A stretch of DNA of 64,000 bases from Asaia platycodi JCM 25414 (GTDB lineage: Bacteria; Pseudomonadota; Alphaproteobacteria; Acetobacterales; Acetobacteraceae): contig NZ_BAKW01000011.1 in assembly GCF_000614545.1 (NCBI RefSeq), forward strand, positions 1 through 64,000, written 5' to 3'. Made by a program: the position numbers and the translations under genes. The stretch's first letter is position 1; each line of letters opens with the position of its first letter. Shown one piece after another: positions 39,043 to 49,360 of this stretch. The notes beneath the pieces were generated by a model that saw only the letters and a program-made list of their open reading frames with translations, was not told the DNA's origin and did no database searches.

Positions 39043-39456
39043 CCATATGTTCCGCTATTGGTGTCATTCATATTGCGGGCTTGCACCAGATATGGAGGGG
39101 GTCTTACGCCCGGGTCTCCAAGCCATAATATTACGGTTACGGTTCATGAAAGGGACGCTGCTCGACGCGTGCCGAGTATCGATACGTGGCCTGCCGCAAT
39201 TCTCTGGGGAGCGCCGCAACATAGGCGCCCGATGCTCGTCCGTGAGCGAGCACAGGTTACGTGCCTTCTGTCGCTTCACAACGCCTGAATCAGCCTTCTC
39301 CACCCGGATCGATAAGTGCTGAGCCTGATAGCACTGTATTCCTTGGATGGAATTGAGCTGGAAAGCCCGCCGTAGCGCTGTGCCTGTAGTTCGTTGTTTC
39401 TGCTTGTCTGTAGCCGGCCACGCCCCGCCTTGGCGGCGCGTGACCCGATCGTCAGT
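39043..39456. other. Island edge, 414 bases without a gene
   Basis: No frame is convincing on either strand. The phage tail genes fade out here and ordinary metabolic genes begin at 39457. I looked for a copy of the tRNA-Thr 3' end as an attachment-site duplicate and did not see one. Confidence 0.5.
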
Positions 39457-40257
39457 TCAGAGGATGCCACCCGAAATCGGCAGGGTCACACCTGTGATGT
39501 AGCTTGAATCGTCGCTCAGCAGGAAGGCGACCGTTCCCGGAATTTCCTCGATATCGCCAAGGCGGCGCATTGGTACACCGGCAACCATCTCAACTTTCAC
39601 CTTCTCGGGGTCGGTTGAAAAATACTGGGTGTTTGTTGCGGCCTGAAGCTCGGTCTGACGGTCCCACATGAAACCTGGGCCCATGAGAGCAGGGGCGATG
39701 CCGTTGACGCGGATATTATGCGGGGCGAGATCTTTCGACGCCACCTGGGTGAGCCCCACCACGCCGAATTTCGACGAGCCATAGGCCGCCATGTTCGGCG
39801 GCCCTTGCAGCCCAGCCATGCTGGCAGTGTTGACGATGCTGCCCGAGCGGCGCTCGACCATACGGCGCGAGACGGCGCGCAGCACGTGAAAGGCGCCGAC
39901 CAGATCGATATTCACGACGCGCTGGAAGTCTTCCACCGGATAGTCCTGAACCGGCGCGAAGGCACCCTGATAACCCGCATTGTTGAACAGGAAATCGATC
40001 GGTCCGACCGATTTCTCGGCGTAGTCCACGGCTTCCTCGACGCTGGTGTAATTCGTCACGTCGCAGACGACCGTCTTTACCTTCACGCCATGCTCGGCAA
40101 AGCCCTTCGCTGCATCGTCGAGCTTGGCCTGATCGAGGTCGAGCAGCACGACATGGCTGCCTTCCTTTGCCAGGCGCCGGGCGACGGCAAGGCCGATATT
40201 GCCTGCGGCACCCGTCACCAGAGCCGTCTTGCCTGCGAAGCGTTTCTGATCACTCAT
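39457..40257 (-). CDS. NAD-dependent xylitol dehydrogenase-like SDR
   Basis: The 266-residue short-chain dehydrogenase has the cofactor motif TGAAGNIG near residue 15, an NNAGYQGAFAPVQDYP stretch, Ser in NTASMAGLQGPPNMA and the YxxxK site YGSSK. Several long segments match my memory of the Gluconobacter oxydans xylitol dehydrogenase, including GFMWDRQTELQA and QYFSTDPEKV. It probably oxidises xylitol or a related polyol to a ketose in the cytoplasm. The start at 40257 is the family one; the frame upstream of it is noise. Confidence 0.85.
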   Translation of the reverse strand: MSDQKRFAGKTALVTGAAGNIGLAVARRLAKEGSHVVLLDLDQAKLDDAAKGFAEHGVKVKTVVCDVTNYTSVEEAVDYAEKSVGPIDFLFNNAGYQGAFAPVQDYPVEDFQRVVNIDLVGAFHVLRAVSRRMVERRSGSIVNTASMAGLQGPPNMAAYGSSKFGVVGLTQVASKDLAPHNIRVNGIAPALMGPGFMWDRQTELQAATNTQYFSTDPEKVKVEMVAGVPMRRLGDIEEIPGTVAFLLSDDSSYITGVTLPISGGIL

Positions 40258-40386
40258 TGATTGGTTTTCCTTTTGGGGCCTGCGCCAGATCTTCAGTCGG
40301 GCGCGGGCGAAACATGGTCGCCCCTGCAAGAGCGGCGGGTATTATTTACTAACTTTTCAGAAGCCGTCCGGTCGCATTGGTTGGTA

Positions 40387-41176
40387 TCAAAGCGTCTTGA
40401 GCATGCCGCCATCGACGAAGTAGGATGATCCGACGCTGTAGGAAGCCTTGTCCGAGCACAGGAAGACGAAGAAATTGGCCAGCTCTTCCGGCGAGCCGAA
40501 GCGCTTGATCGGGGCGTTTTCATCGGCCACCGATTGCAGGTAGCCCTCCCAGTCGCCGCCGGTTTCGCTCGTGAGCTGCTTGGCAGTCTTTACCCAGTCC
40601 GGTGTCAGGATCAGACCCGGATTGACGCAGTTGACGCGGATATTGTCCTTGATGACTTCAGTCGCGAGCGTCTTGGAGAACATCATCAGAGCAGCTTTGG
40701 TGACGTTGTAGATTGGCTCGTACCACAGAGGCTGCGCGGCGCAGATCGACGCATTGTGGATGATGGCACCCCCCTCGTTTTTTCATGCCGGGCACGAGTC
40801 CGCGTGCGAGACGCACAGCAGCCATGACATGCAGCTCCCAGTAAAACTGCCATTTGTCATCGGGCGCTTCCATGATCGTCTCGTTCGAGCCGGTGCCTGC
40901 GTTGTTGATCAGGATGTCTGCACCGCCAAAGGCTTCGTCGATCTGGCGCACAACGCTTTCGACGCCCTCGGCTGTCGCGACATCGGCAGAAACAGGCAGG
41001 CAACGCACGCCATGGGTTTCGGCCAGTTGGCGGGCGGCGCTTTCGAGCCGCTCCTTGTCGCGGGCGACCATGACGATATGCGCCCCTTCGCGGGCCAGCC
41101 CCTCGGCCACGGCAAGGCCAATCCCGACACTACCGCCCGTGACGACCGCCACCTTGTTTTTCAGGCCCATATCCAT
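40387..41176 (-). CDS. SDR-family oxidoreductase (one extra base in a G6 run)
   Basis: A short-chain dehydrogenase: cofactor motif TGGSVGIG, NNAGTGSNE, Ser in HNASICAAQ and the YxxxK motif YNVTK, ending YFVDGGMLKTL. AGGAG lies 7 bases before the ATG at 41176. Unlike the other breaks in this window, this one needs a base removed: the six G at 40769-40774 (minus strand) should be five to join KKRG to GAIIHNAS. Corrected length is about 262 residues. The substrate is unknown; the tandem SDR arrangement suggests sugar or polyol metabolism. Confidence 0.82.
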
Positions 41177-41609
41177 CTTGTCGCTCCTTTGTGAGGCAGA
41201 GGCGGCCCGAGATGGACCACCAGACTGCCGCGACTGAACGGGGATATGCGTCATTGCAAAAGGGGGGAGGCCGAACACGTTGAAGTGTAGTCGAACACGC
41301 CCTGGTGAGGCGGTCAGGAAACGCCCCCTGGTCTTGTTGTCGCAGGCTTTTTTCTCCTGGCTGGGAATGCCGCGTTTCGGTTCCAGCTCAGCCTGACAAG
41401 CTCGGCGCATCGAGCGAATTAGCTACTGGCACAGAGCCCAGCGCATCAGCCGTGCACTCGATCTATTCGTGAAATCGCATGCTGGTGGTGGAACAGCGGG
41501 TGCGAGAAGCACCGTGAAAGACGCTTTCACCGACGTGTTCCCTTGCGTCCTTTCAGCGGCGCGCTACAGAACTTTTCATAACGAAATTTCAGGACAGGAG
41601 ATGATGATC
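41177..41609. other. Divergent intergenic region (433 bases)
   Basis: It separates the leftward SDR operon from the rightward lipoprotein gene and must contain promoters for both. I see no gene and no operator I can support. Confidence 0.45.
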
Positions 41610-41879
41610 ATGTTGCTCACTCCAACGCGTGCTGCTGGCGCAGCTTGTTTGCTGGCGCTCGCTTGTTTCTCTCTTTCCGGTTGTGGGGGGAAGGACGTCA
41701 GGAAAGACCAGTTGGGCATGGCCAATCCGGCCTCGGTTTTTTGTAAGGAACAGGGCGGCAAGCTCGAAATCAAGCACGAGAAAGACGGCGAGGTGGGCTA
41801 TTGCCATCTGCCTTACGGCCGCGTTGTCGAAGAATGGGTATTGTGGCGGGCGGCTCATCACGATGTGACATCGCATTAA
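41610..41879 (+). CDS. DUF333-domain lipoprotein
   Basis: An 89-residue lipoprotein. The signal peptide (RAAGAACLLALACFSLSGC) ends at a lipobox Cys in LSGC. The mature part has the DUF333 pattern NPASVFCKEQGGKLEI ... CHLPYGRVVEEW with paired Cys. Four clustered ATGs occur; 41610 lies 9 bases after the GGAG and is preferred. Proteins of this family are outer-membrane-associated; a link to inhibitor or stress functions is not established. A perfect 8-bp hairpin (GTGGGAGC / GCTCCCAC, 41948-41967) follows without a T-run. Confidence 0.8.
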   Translation: MLLTPTRAAGAACLLALACFSLSGCGGKDVRKDQLGMANPASVFCKEQGGKLEIKHEKDGEVGYCHLPYGRVVEEWVLWRAAHHDVTSH

Positions 41880-42094
41880 CCGCGCCGCGAAGTGCCGAGG
41901 ATGTGAAGAGCGTCGGTGAACAGCTACGGGCAGCAATCGTTAAAGGAGTGGGAGCAGGCGCTCCCACGCCGTGAAGGCCTCAGCTTCCGGGCTTTTTAAG
42001 GCATCGGGAGAGATGATCGTCAAAGCCCGCCCAACTATCTGGGCTATGCGACAGAGGCGTTACGGCAGCTTTTTTTGACGTCACGAGGGAATGA

Positions 42095-42799
42095 ATGCCC
42101 GCCCTTAACTTGCCCGGCCATCTGGTCACCACACCGCAGATCTCGGTACGCGGTGTCATCTTCGACATGGATGGACTCCTTCTCGACAGTGAAACTCTGG
42201 CGATGGAAGCCCTGATCTGCGCCGGTCGCGATCTTGATTGCGAGCTGTCTCGTTTTTTCTGCGAGCGCATGATCGGCGTACCTGAAGATGGCTGCGCGGC
42301 TTTGCTGCGTGACACTTACGGAGACGCCTTTCCGTCAGAGCGGTTCTTCGCCTTGCAGACGGAACATTTGCGGCATTTCATCGATAGCGGGCGGCTGGCA
42401 ATAAAACCGGGCGTCGTCCCGTTGCTTGATCTTCTGGATGCGCGGCATATTCCTCGGGCTATCGCGACCTCTTCGGGCCGTGACCGCACCGAAGATCAGT
42501 TACGCCGGGTGTCGCTTTATGATCGCTTCGACGCGATCGTTAGCCGTGATGACGTGACCCAGGGCAAGCCTGCCCCCGACCCCTATCTCGTAGCGGCCTC
42601 GCGCATTGGTGTGGACCCTGAGCTTTGCCTTGCTCTGGAAGATTCAACGAACGGCGCGATCGCCGCACTCGCTGCCGGAATGCGCGTCATTGTGGTGCCC
42701 GATCTCATTCAACCTGCAGATGAGGTCAGGGAAAAAGTCCTTGCCATCGTGCGCGATCTCTTTGTCGCCCGAGACTATGTCATGCGCTACGCGCGTTAG
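42095..42799 (+). CDS. HAD-superfamily hydrolase, beta-phosphoglucomutase-like
   Basis: The 234-residue protein has HAD motif I FDMDGLLLDSE (nucleophile Asp and general acid Asp), a helical cap (ERMIGVPEDG), motif II ATSSGRD, motif III Lys in GKPAPDPYL and motif IV LEDSTNG. It is a cap-type C1 sugar-phosphate phosphatase or phosphomutase; the substrate cannot be read from sequence. GAGGGA precedes the ATG. It resembles the HAD gene at 43454 in class but not closely in sequence. Confidence 0.86.
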   Translation: MPALNLPGHLVTTPQISVRGVIFDMDGLLLDSETLAMEALICAGRDLDCELSRFFCERMIGVPEDGCAALLRDTYGDAFPSERFFALQTEHLRHFIDSGRLAIKPGVVPLLDLLDARHIPRAIATSSGRDRTEDQLRRVSLYDRFDAIVSRDDVTQGKPAPDPYLVAASRIGVDPELCLALEDSTNGAIAALAAGMRVIVVPDLIQPADEVREKVLAIVRDLFVARDYVMRYAR

Positions 42800-43453
42800 C
42801 TCGATATACAGGCTGTCCGGCTTTTGCCGATCTGAAAGCATCCCAGCGCCGGTCGGCAAGAGTGATTTCTTTCCGGGGGAGAACGTTTTCGGCCAAGCGA
42901 GCCAGAGTGGAACGCCGTGATTGTTTGCTGGCGCGCGCTGCCCGCCTCGCTGGATCGAAAAAACTGCCGCGAGGTCGCTTGGCGAATTACGACAAAAATT
43001 TCACCTGATCGTTGCGAAACTGCAAAGCAGCGTGGGCGCTCCTTCAACCGTGTCGGTGTTACGCCGAACATTTGAAAAGCGGCTATGTGGTTGCTTGAAC
43101 AGGCAGATTTGATCCGAATAAAAAATACGCCTCAACCATGGTTTTGAATAAGATATAAATAAAAAAAGAGTCACGGAAAGCATTTCCAAGATGATCCAAT
43201 TTCATAAAAAAGTAACAGATATAAAGTCACTATCACAACGATAGGGACAAGCCAGACTGTGTGCGGCAAGGGTCTCAAACAACAGCGGAAATTTTCTCCA
43301 ACTTCATATTTCCAACATTATTTGACATTTTTTCCTTGAATTATGCTTCTCAATGACTATCTTAAGGTCATACACACGATTTCGTGATTGCCCCAACCCT
43401 GAATGCGGGTTCTGTCCGACGACACACGCGCATGCACCGAAAAGGACAATGCC
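42800..43453. other. Long A/T-rich intergenic region (654 bases)
   Basis: No gene is supported. From about 43110 to 43380 the sequence is markedly A/T-rich. A TTGACA at 43322-43327 may be a -35 element for the downstream HAD gene, but no well-spaced -10 hexamer follows, so this is weak. Confidence 0.4.
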
Positions 43454-44194
43454 ATGACCGTAGCACCAGCCCATGCCACCGATATTCCTGCTGCTATCCG
43501 CGAAGACGGCTCGCTGAAACTCGTCATATTTGATTGCGACGGCGTGCTCGTCGATGGCGAACATCTCTCGACCGCCAAAATGGCAGAAGAGGCCCGTCAT
43601 CACGGGTGGGAACTTTCGGATGAAGAGGCCCACAAGATTTTCACCGGCGGCGAACTGGTCAAGATCGGCGAGCGCATCGGTCGCGAGACCGGCAAGGAAA
43701 TGCCCGCCGACTGGGATATGATGATGCAGGATCGCATTGTCAAAATGATGGAAACCGAAGCCGAGACCATCGACGGTGCGCATGAGATGCTGCAGCGCGT
43801 CCATGATCTGGGTCTGCCAATTCGTATTGGCTCGAACTCTTCGGGCGCGGAGATGGAAGCCAAGTTCTCCAGCACCGGTCTGGACGAGTTGCTTGAGGAT
43901 GAGCGTATCCATTCCGGTCGCGATCTCGACATGCCCAAGCCGCGCCCTGACCTTTATCTGCATGCCGCAGAGCTTGAAGGTGTCGGCCCCGAGCATTGCA
44001 TCGTGCTGGAAGACTCAGACACCGGTGCCGAAGCCGCCCGCCGCGCTGGCATGGCCTGCGTTCTGCTGCGTGATCTCGACAAGCCTGCGCCGAGCTGGCC
44101 CGGCCTGCTGCGCATCGGTCATCTCTCCGAGTTTCCGCTGATCCTCAAGCAGATCCTCGACGTGCAGACCGGCAGCCGCCCCATCGCTGCCTGA
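43454..44194 (+). CDS. HAD-superfamily hydrolase (phosphoglycolate/sugar phosphatase-like)
   Basis: The 246-residue protein has motif I FDCDGVLVDGE, a helical cap with FTGGELVKIGERIG, motif II GSNSSG, the Lys of MPKPRPDLYLHAA and motif IV LEDSDTGAEAA. AAAGGACAATGCC before the ATG at 43454 supports this start over the longer frame. It is monocistronic, with a strong terminator. The substrate is unknown. Confidence 0.86.
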   Translation: MTVAPAHATDIPAAIREDGSLKLVIFDCDGVLVDGEHLSTAKMAEEARHHGWELSDEEAHKIFTGGELVKIGERIGRETGKEMPADWDMMMQDRIVKMMETEAETIDGAHEMLQRVHDLGLPIRIGSNSSGAEMEAKFSSTGLDELLEDERIHSGRDLDMPKPRPDLYLHAAELEGVGPEHCIVLEDSDTGAEAARRAGMACVLLRDLDKPAPSWPGLLRIGHLSEFPLILKQILDVQTGSRPIAA

Positions 44195-44215
44195 TCTTTG
44201 GTTCGTTAATGCCGG

Positions 44216-44247
44216 AAAAAGCCGCTCTCTTATGGGCGGCTTTTTTT
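44216..44247 (+). terminator. Intrinsic terminator after the HAD gene
   Basis: GCCGCTC pairs with GGGCGGC around a 6-base loop and is followed by T7; A-rich sequence extends the stem on the 5' side. Confidence 0.85.
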
Positions 44248-44324
44248 ATGCGTCTGGCTTAACGGGCGGGGAAACGGGCGCGCTGGTCGACGCGTTCGCG
44301 CCATACACAGCAAGGACAGACATC

Positions 44325-44537
44325 ATGTCGGCGAAAGACTTCAAGAAGGGTGACGATGTCACCTGGAAGACCAGCAATGGCGAGACCGAAGGTCACGTGG
44401 TCAAGACGGTGACCGAGCCCATGAAGATCAAGAAAAACGAGATCAAGGCGTCGAAAGACGATCCCAAGATTTTCGTGGAAAGTGATAAGACCGGCGCGGA
44501 AGCTGCACACAAGCCGGAGGCCCTTCAAAAGAAATGA
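44325..44537 (+). CDS. DUF2945 family protein
   Basis: A 70-residue, highly charged protein. KKGDDVTWKTSNGETEGHVVK is the family core, a small barrel-like (Tudor-like) domain of unknown function. It ends in lysine-rich and acidic segments. The ATG at 44325 has AAGGA 9 bases upstream; the longer frame start is unlikely. Its stop overlaps the next gene's ATG by ATGA. Confidence 0.82.
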   Translation: MSAKDFKKGDDVTWKTSNGETEGHVVKTVTEPMKIKKNEIKASKDDPKIFVESDKTGAEAAHKPEALQKK

Positions 44538-45013
44538 GTATTCTTTCCTTTTGCGTGCTTAGTGGACGCGGTCTGATGGTGGCAGGGCTTTTGGGCATGC
44601 TGTCGTTTGGTGCGGCTCAAGCGCAGATTGCGCCTGCGCAATGCGATAATCAGAAATTCCTCGCCGATCAGGCCGGGTTTCTGCAAACGGGCCCCACACG
44701 GGTCGACCTGCCCGAGCACGTCTGTGGTCAGGTCGTCTCCGTGACCCAGAGATCCCGCCGCACGCGCAGCGGCGTGCATGGTTATTTCATGATGCAGGTG
44801 GCGCCAGGGCATCAGATACGCATCGTCTCCGATCTCGATCGTATGCAGGCACCTGACTGGCCTTGGGTCAAGCCGGGCGATCCGGTCGACGTGGTAGGGC
44901 GCTATTATTTCGACTCAGCCCGCAGTCAGGGCATCGACTGGACCCATCATGGCACAGGGCGCCACTGGGCGAGCCCCGGCTATGTTCAGGTTGATGGCAG
45001 CCGATACGAATAA
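44534..45013 (+). CDS. DUF3465-like exported protein
   Basis: A 159-residue protein with a signal peptide ending near FGAAQAQ. The mature domain resembles the OB-fold-like DUF3465 family: HVCGQVVSVTQRSRR at its start and the WTHHGTGRHWASPGYVQ end, with the conserved HH. It is translationally coupled to the DUF2945 gene. Function is unknown; periplasmic location is inferred from the signal peptide. Confidence 0.75.
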   Translation: MSILSFCVLSGRGLMVAGLLGMLSFGAAQAQIAPAQCDNQKFLADQAGFLQTGPTRVDLPEHVCGQVVSVTQRSRRTRSGVHGYFMMQVAPGHQIRIVSDLDRMQAPDWPWVKPGDPVDVVGRYYFDSARSQGIDWTHHGTGRHWASPGYVQVDGSRYE

Positions 45014-45047
45014 AAAAAGCGGTGGGTCACCCCACCGCCTTTTTTCT
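45012..45047. terminator. Bidirectional terminator between the DUF3465 gene and clpA
   Basis: GCGGTGGG and CCCACCGC form an 8-bp stem with a 4-base loop, flanked by A7 on the left and T6 on the right. It can end both the rightward DUF3465 transcript and the leftward clpA transcript. Confidence 0.88.
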
Positions 45048-45068
45048 ATTAGGTCTGATAACGACTTA

Positions 45069-47405
45069 TCAGTTGTCGCTTGTCGCTTCTGAGCGCTCGT
45101 CGGAATCTTCCTCGCCCATCTTGCTTGCAGTCGGCATGGCTTCGAGGAACTCGAAATGAAGTGCGTTGTCCTTCAGGCCGATGCGTACGGCGCCACCATT
45201 GACCAGCGCGCCGAAGAGAAGCTCCTCTGCCAGGGGCTTCTTGATATTGTCCTGAATGACACGACCCAACGGCCTTGCGCCGTAATGGCGATCGTAGCCC
45301 CGCTCGGCCAGCCACTCCTTGGCAGCAGAGGTGATCTCGATCGTGACATGACGATCGGCGAGCTGGGCCTCGAGCTGAAGCACAAATTTCTCCACCACGC
45401 GCCCGACAGTTTCGGGCGTAAGATTGGCGAAGGGAATGATCGCATCCAGGCGATTGCGGAACTCGGGAGTGAAGAGCCTCTTGATGGCGTCCTCGTCCTC
45501 GCCCACGCGATCGATGCGGCCGAAGCCTACGGCTTCCTTGCTCAGATCGGCAGCACCTGCATTGGTCGTCATGATGAGGATGACATTGCGGAAATCGATC
45601 GTCTTGCCGTTATGGTCGGTCAGACGGCCATGATCCATGACCTGAAGCAGGATGTTGTAAAGCTCGGGATGGGCCTTCTCGATTTCATCGAGCAGCAGCA
45701 CGGCGTGGGGATGCTGGTCGATGGCATCTGTCAGCAGCCCGCCCTGATCAAAGCCCACATAGCCCGGCGGTGCACCGATCAGGCGCGAAATCGAGTGGCG
45801 CTCCATATATTCCGACATGTCGAAACGGATCAGTTCGATGCCGAGTGACGACGCCAGCTGCTTGGCCACTTCGGTCTTGCCAACGCCGGTAGGGCCCGAG
45901 AACAGGTAATTGCCGATCGGCTTTTCCGGGTCCCGCAATCCGGCACGCGCCAGCTTGATGGCCGAGGTAAGGGCCTCGATGGCGCGATCCTGACCGAACA
46001 CCATGTTCTTGAGATCGCGCGAAAGAAGACGCAGTGTCTCGCGGTCGTCGGTCGAGACCGATTTGGGCGGGATGCGCGCAATCTTGGCGACAATCTCTTC
46101 GATGTCCTTGAGAGTGACCGTCTTGCGGCGCTTGCTCTCGGGCAGGAGCATGCGCGACGCACCAGCCTCGTCGATGATGTCGATCGCCTTATCGGGCAGC
46201 TTCCGGTCATGCATGTATTTGGCCGAGAGTTCGACCGCTGCCTTGAGCGCATCATCGGTGTAGCGCACTTTGTGATGGCGTTCGTAATTACCCTTCAACC
46301 CGCGCAAAATCTTGATTGTGTCGCTGATCGAGGGTTCCGGCACATCGATCTTCTGGAAGCGACGCACCAGGGCGCGATCCTTTTCGAAATGCTGGCGGTA
46401 TTCCTTGTAGGTGGTCGAACCGATGCATCGCAGCGTACCGGCGGCGAGGGCGGGCTTGAGCAGGTTCGAGGCGTCCATCGCCCCGCCCGAAGTCGCGCCT
46501 GCTCCGATGACGGTGTGGATTTCATCGATGAACAGGATACCGCCCGGCGTCTGATCGAGTTCGGTCACGACAGCCTTCAGGCGCTCTTCGAAATCGCCGC
46601 GATAGCGCGTGCCCGCGAGAAGCGCGCCCATATCGAGCGAGAAGATCGTGGCGTCGAGCAGCACTTCGGGCACATCGCCTTCGACAATGCGTTTGGCGAG
46701 GCCTTCTGCAATGGCCGTCTTGCCGACGCCGGGATCGCCCACATAAAGCGGGTTGTTCTTGGTGCGACGGCAGAGGATCTGGATTGTGCGCTCGACTTCG
46801 CTGTCGCGACCGATCAGCGGATCGATCTTGCCGTCTTCGGCGCGCTTGTTGAGATCCACACAATAGGCGGCCAGCGCCTCTAGCGGCTTCGCGGTCTTGC
46901 CCTGCTTCTCTTCACGCTCGCCTTCTTCCTTGTCACGCGAGCCTGTAGGTGTGCGACGGCTTGACTTGTCGGGAGCCTTGGCGATGCCGTGCGAGATGAA
47001 ATTGACCGCATCGAGACGCGTCATGTCCTGCAATTGCAGGAAATAGACTGCATGACTCTCGCGCTCGGCAAAAAGCGCCACCAGCACATTGGCGCCCGTT
47101 ACCTCGTCACGCCCTGTAGACTGCACATGAATGGCGGCACGCTGGATCACGCGCTGGAAAGCGGCGGTAGGCTTTGGCTCGGTAGGGCGCTCGGAGGCGA
47201 GACCTGCAAGATCCTTGTCGAGAAATTCGGTGAGATCGGCGCGCAGCTTTTCGAGATCAATGCCGCATGCCTTAAAGACTGTCACCGAGTCGGTGTCTTC
47301 TGTCAGGGCCAGAAGGAGATGTTCGAGGGTCGCATATTCATGCCGCCGTTCCCCGGCGAGGGTGAGGGCGCGATGGAGCGTCTGTTCGAGCATACGAGAC
47401 AACAT
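45069..47405 (-). CDS. clpA: ATP-dependent Clp protease ATPase subunit ClpA
   Basis: ClpA unfolds substrates and feeds them to ClpP. The intact 778-residue protein has the N-terminal double Clp-N repeat that binds ClpS, a first AAA+ module (Walker [11 protein letters not shown], Walker [10 protein letters not shown]) and a second (Walker [11 protein letters not shown], Walker [10 protein letters not shown]). It is the longest unbroken frame of the window. It lies downstream of clpS on the same strand, as is usual. Confidence 0.97.
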   Translation of the reverse strand: MLSRMLEQTLHRALTLAGERRHEYATLEHLLLALTEDTDSVTVFKACGIDLEKLRADLTEFLDKDLAGLASERPTEPKPTAAFQRVIQRAAIHVQSTGRDEVTGANVLVALFAERESHAVYFLQLQDMTRLDAVNFISHGIAKAPDKSSRRTPTGSRDKEEGEREEKQGKTAKPLEALAAYCVDLNKRAEDGKIDPLIGRDSEVERTIQILCRRTKNNPLYVGDPGVGKTAIAEGLAKRIVEGDVPEVLLDATIFSLDMGALLAGTRYRGDFEERLKAVVTELDQTPGGILFIDEIHTVIGAGATSGGAMDASNLLKPALAAGTLRCIGSTTYKEYRQHFEKDRALVRRFQKIDVPEPSISDTIKILRGLKGNYERHHKVRYTDDALKAAVELSAKYMHDRKLPDKAIDIIDEAGASRMLLPESKRRKTVTLKDIEEIVAKIARIPPKSVSTDDRETLRLLSRDLKNMVFGQDRAIEALTSAIKLARAGLRDPEKPIGNYLFSGPTGVGKTEVAKQLASSLGIELIRFDMSEYMERHSISRLIGAPPGYVGFDQGGLLTDAIDQHPHAVLLLDEIEKAHPELYNILLQVMDHGRLTDHNGKTIDFRNVILIMTTNAGAADLSKEAVGFGRIDRVGEDEDAIKRLFTPEFRNRLDAIIPFANLTPETVGRVVEKFVLQLEAQLADRHVTIEITSAAKEWLAERGYDRHYGARPLGRVIQDNIKKPLAEELLFGALVNGGAVRIGLKDNALHFEFLEAMPTASKMGEEDSDERSEATSDN

Positions 47406-47525
47406 GGGGGCGCTCCTTTGGGTCAGGCGTGACGGGCCAACGGGACTGGATGTAGGCTAATCTTGGTTTAGAAAAAGAATACTCTCTATGTTGTTTCGCG
47501 GACTGACTGCCGACAAGGGGCGGAA

Positions 47526-47954
47526 TCAGGCCTTTTCGATCATACATTGCAACGGGTGCTGGTTCTGCCGGGCGAGATCCATCACCTGTGTCACCTTGCT
47601 CTCTGCCACTTCGAAGGTGAACACGCCGCAAATGCCGACGCCCTTCTTGTGAACATTGAGCATGATATTCGTCGCTTCTTCGCGCGATTTGGAAAAAAAG
47701 CGTTCCAAAACATGCACGACGAATTCCATGGGGGTGTAATCGTCATTCAGCATCAAAACCTTGTACATCGCCGGGCGGCGTGTTTCAGGTCGTGCCTGAA
47801 TGACCACGCTGATATGTGATTCGTCATCGCTTTCATTCTTGCCGGGTGGCTCGTCTGGCGTCGAGGCGCAGACGAGCGCGAACGCGCCGGAAGGAAAGCC
47901 GGGCGAGATGAAGGTCTCGGTGGTCGTGGCGCGGTAGTGCATGGTCAGGAGCAT
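47526..47954 (-). CDS. clpS: ClpS adaptor of ClpAP
   Basis: ClpS binds N-degron residues and delivers substrates to ClpA. The core is typical: [20 protein letters not shown] with the hydrophobic-pocket residues, then [17 protein letters not shown]. The N-terminal part is long and variable. ATG 47954 and ATG 47942 are both possible, and no clear ribosome binding site decides. It is probably co-transcribed with clpA, 120 bases downstream. Confidence 0.93.
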   Translation of the reverse strand: MLLTMHYRATTTETFISPGFPSGAFALVCASTPDEPPGKNESDDESHISVVIQARPETRRPAMYKVLMLNDDYTPMEFVVHVLERFFSKSREEATNIMLNVHKKGVGICGVFTFEVAESKVTQVMDLARQNQHPLQCMIEKA

Positions 47955-48120
47955 ATGGGATGAAAACGGTGATCGCAAAGATCTAACGCGGGACAAAGAG
48001 TCAAAATCCCGCTGAAGGCGCGGTTTACCTTATTTTTCCCGCAATTGACGCAGATGATCGTGGACGACAGGAAAAGCGTCTGTCTATGATGGGAAAACCG
48101 CCAGAGAACCGGGGGCACAA

Positions 48121-49247
48121 GTGACCTACTGCATGCAGTCCGCAAAGAACAAACGCCTGTCCAAGGCAAAAAATGCGGGTAAGACGCGCAAATGGGTCGT
48201 GTTCACGCGTACGGCGCTGGGTGTCTGTCTGACCGCGGGGATTGCAGGCGTGCCCAAGGCGGCGCGCGCGCAATATGCCGGCCACGTCAGCTCCTATGTG
48301 GTCGACGTCAATAGTGGTGCGGTGCTGTCGCAGGTCGATCCCGATCTCCAGCGCTACCCGGCCTCACTCACCAAGCTCATGACGCTGTATATGGCGTTTC
48401 GTGCCCTGAAGGCGGGTGAGATCACGCCCGATACTACCGTGCCTGTGTCGATTCACGCGGCAACCCAGGCACCATCCAAGCTCGGTCTCGTGCCCGGCAC
48501 GCGCTTTGTCGTTCAGCAGGCGATCCTGGGGCTCGTCACAAAGTCGGCAAATGATGCGGCCTGCGCGCTGGGCGAGCTGCTCGGTGGCGGCGATGAAGTG
48601 CGTTTTGCCAACATGATGACGCAGCAGGCGCGTGCGCTCGGCATGTCGAACACGACCTTCCGTAATGCCTCCGGCCTGCCCGACCCCGATCAGGTGACGA
48701 CGGCCCGCGATCTGTCGATGCTGGCACAACATCTCGTTCAGGATTTTCCTGAATATTACCATTATTTCTCGACGCCGATGTTCGCCTTCCACGGGCGTAT
48801 GATCCCGAACCACAACCCGATGCTCAAGACCTATGCGGGCGCGGACGGCATGAAGACGGGCTACACTGATCTCGCGGGTCATAACCTCATCACTTCTGCC
48901 CAGCGCAGTAATGTGCGTCTGGTTGGCGTCGTGCTCGGCGCACGCTCCAATCCGCAGCGCAATGCGATGATGGCCAATATTCTGGATCAGGGTTTCGCCT
49001 CTGAGGCGTAGCCCCGATGGCGCCGCTGCATCCGCCCACCGTTCTTGCGCGCAACGTGCGCCGCCGTGGTCATGCGTCGGGCGGGTCGAGCGCCGTGTTC
49101 GAGGTCGCCGAGGCACCCAGCGGCCCGCGCCGTTACCAGCCGGTCGCCCATGGCGCCAAGCATCATGTTGTGGCAGGCGCCAATGTACGCATGGCGACGT
49201 CGCGCCATGTCGTCTCGACAAAGAAAAATCCCGTCACCAGAAGCTGA
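48121..49247 (+). CDS. D-alanyl-D-alanine carboxypeptidase, S11 family (one frame break)
   Basis: A DacA/DacC-type penicillin-binding protein that trims peptidoglycan stem peptides in the periplasm. The active-site motifs are SLTK near residue 80, SAN, and KTGYT. A signal sequence (ALGVCLTAGIAGVPKAARA) follows a long basic N-terminal region. The start is GTG 48121 or ATG 48133. A one-base loss near 49008 (GAGGCGTAG for GAGGCGGTAG) creates a premature stop at 49011. Correcting it adds a basic, probably disordered tail of about 78 residues ending NPVTRS. Confidence 0.86.
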
Positions 49248-49360
49248 ACTGGCGGGCTGCGAAAAAACGCGGCCCCGACCTTGCTCCTGACGCCTCAGGC
49301 GCGCATTTTCTCTGAATTCTTGGCAAGATCAGAGAATTCAGCAGGAGGCGAGTGCAGTTC

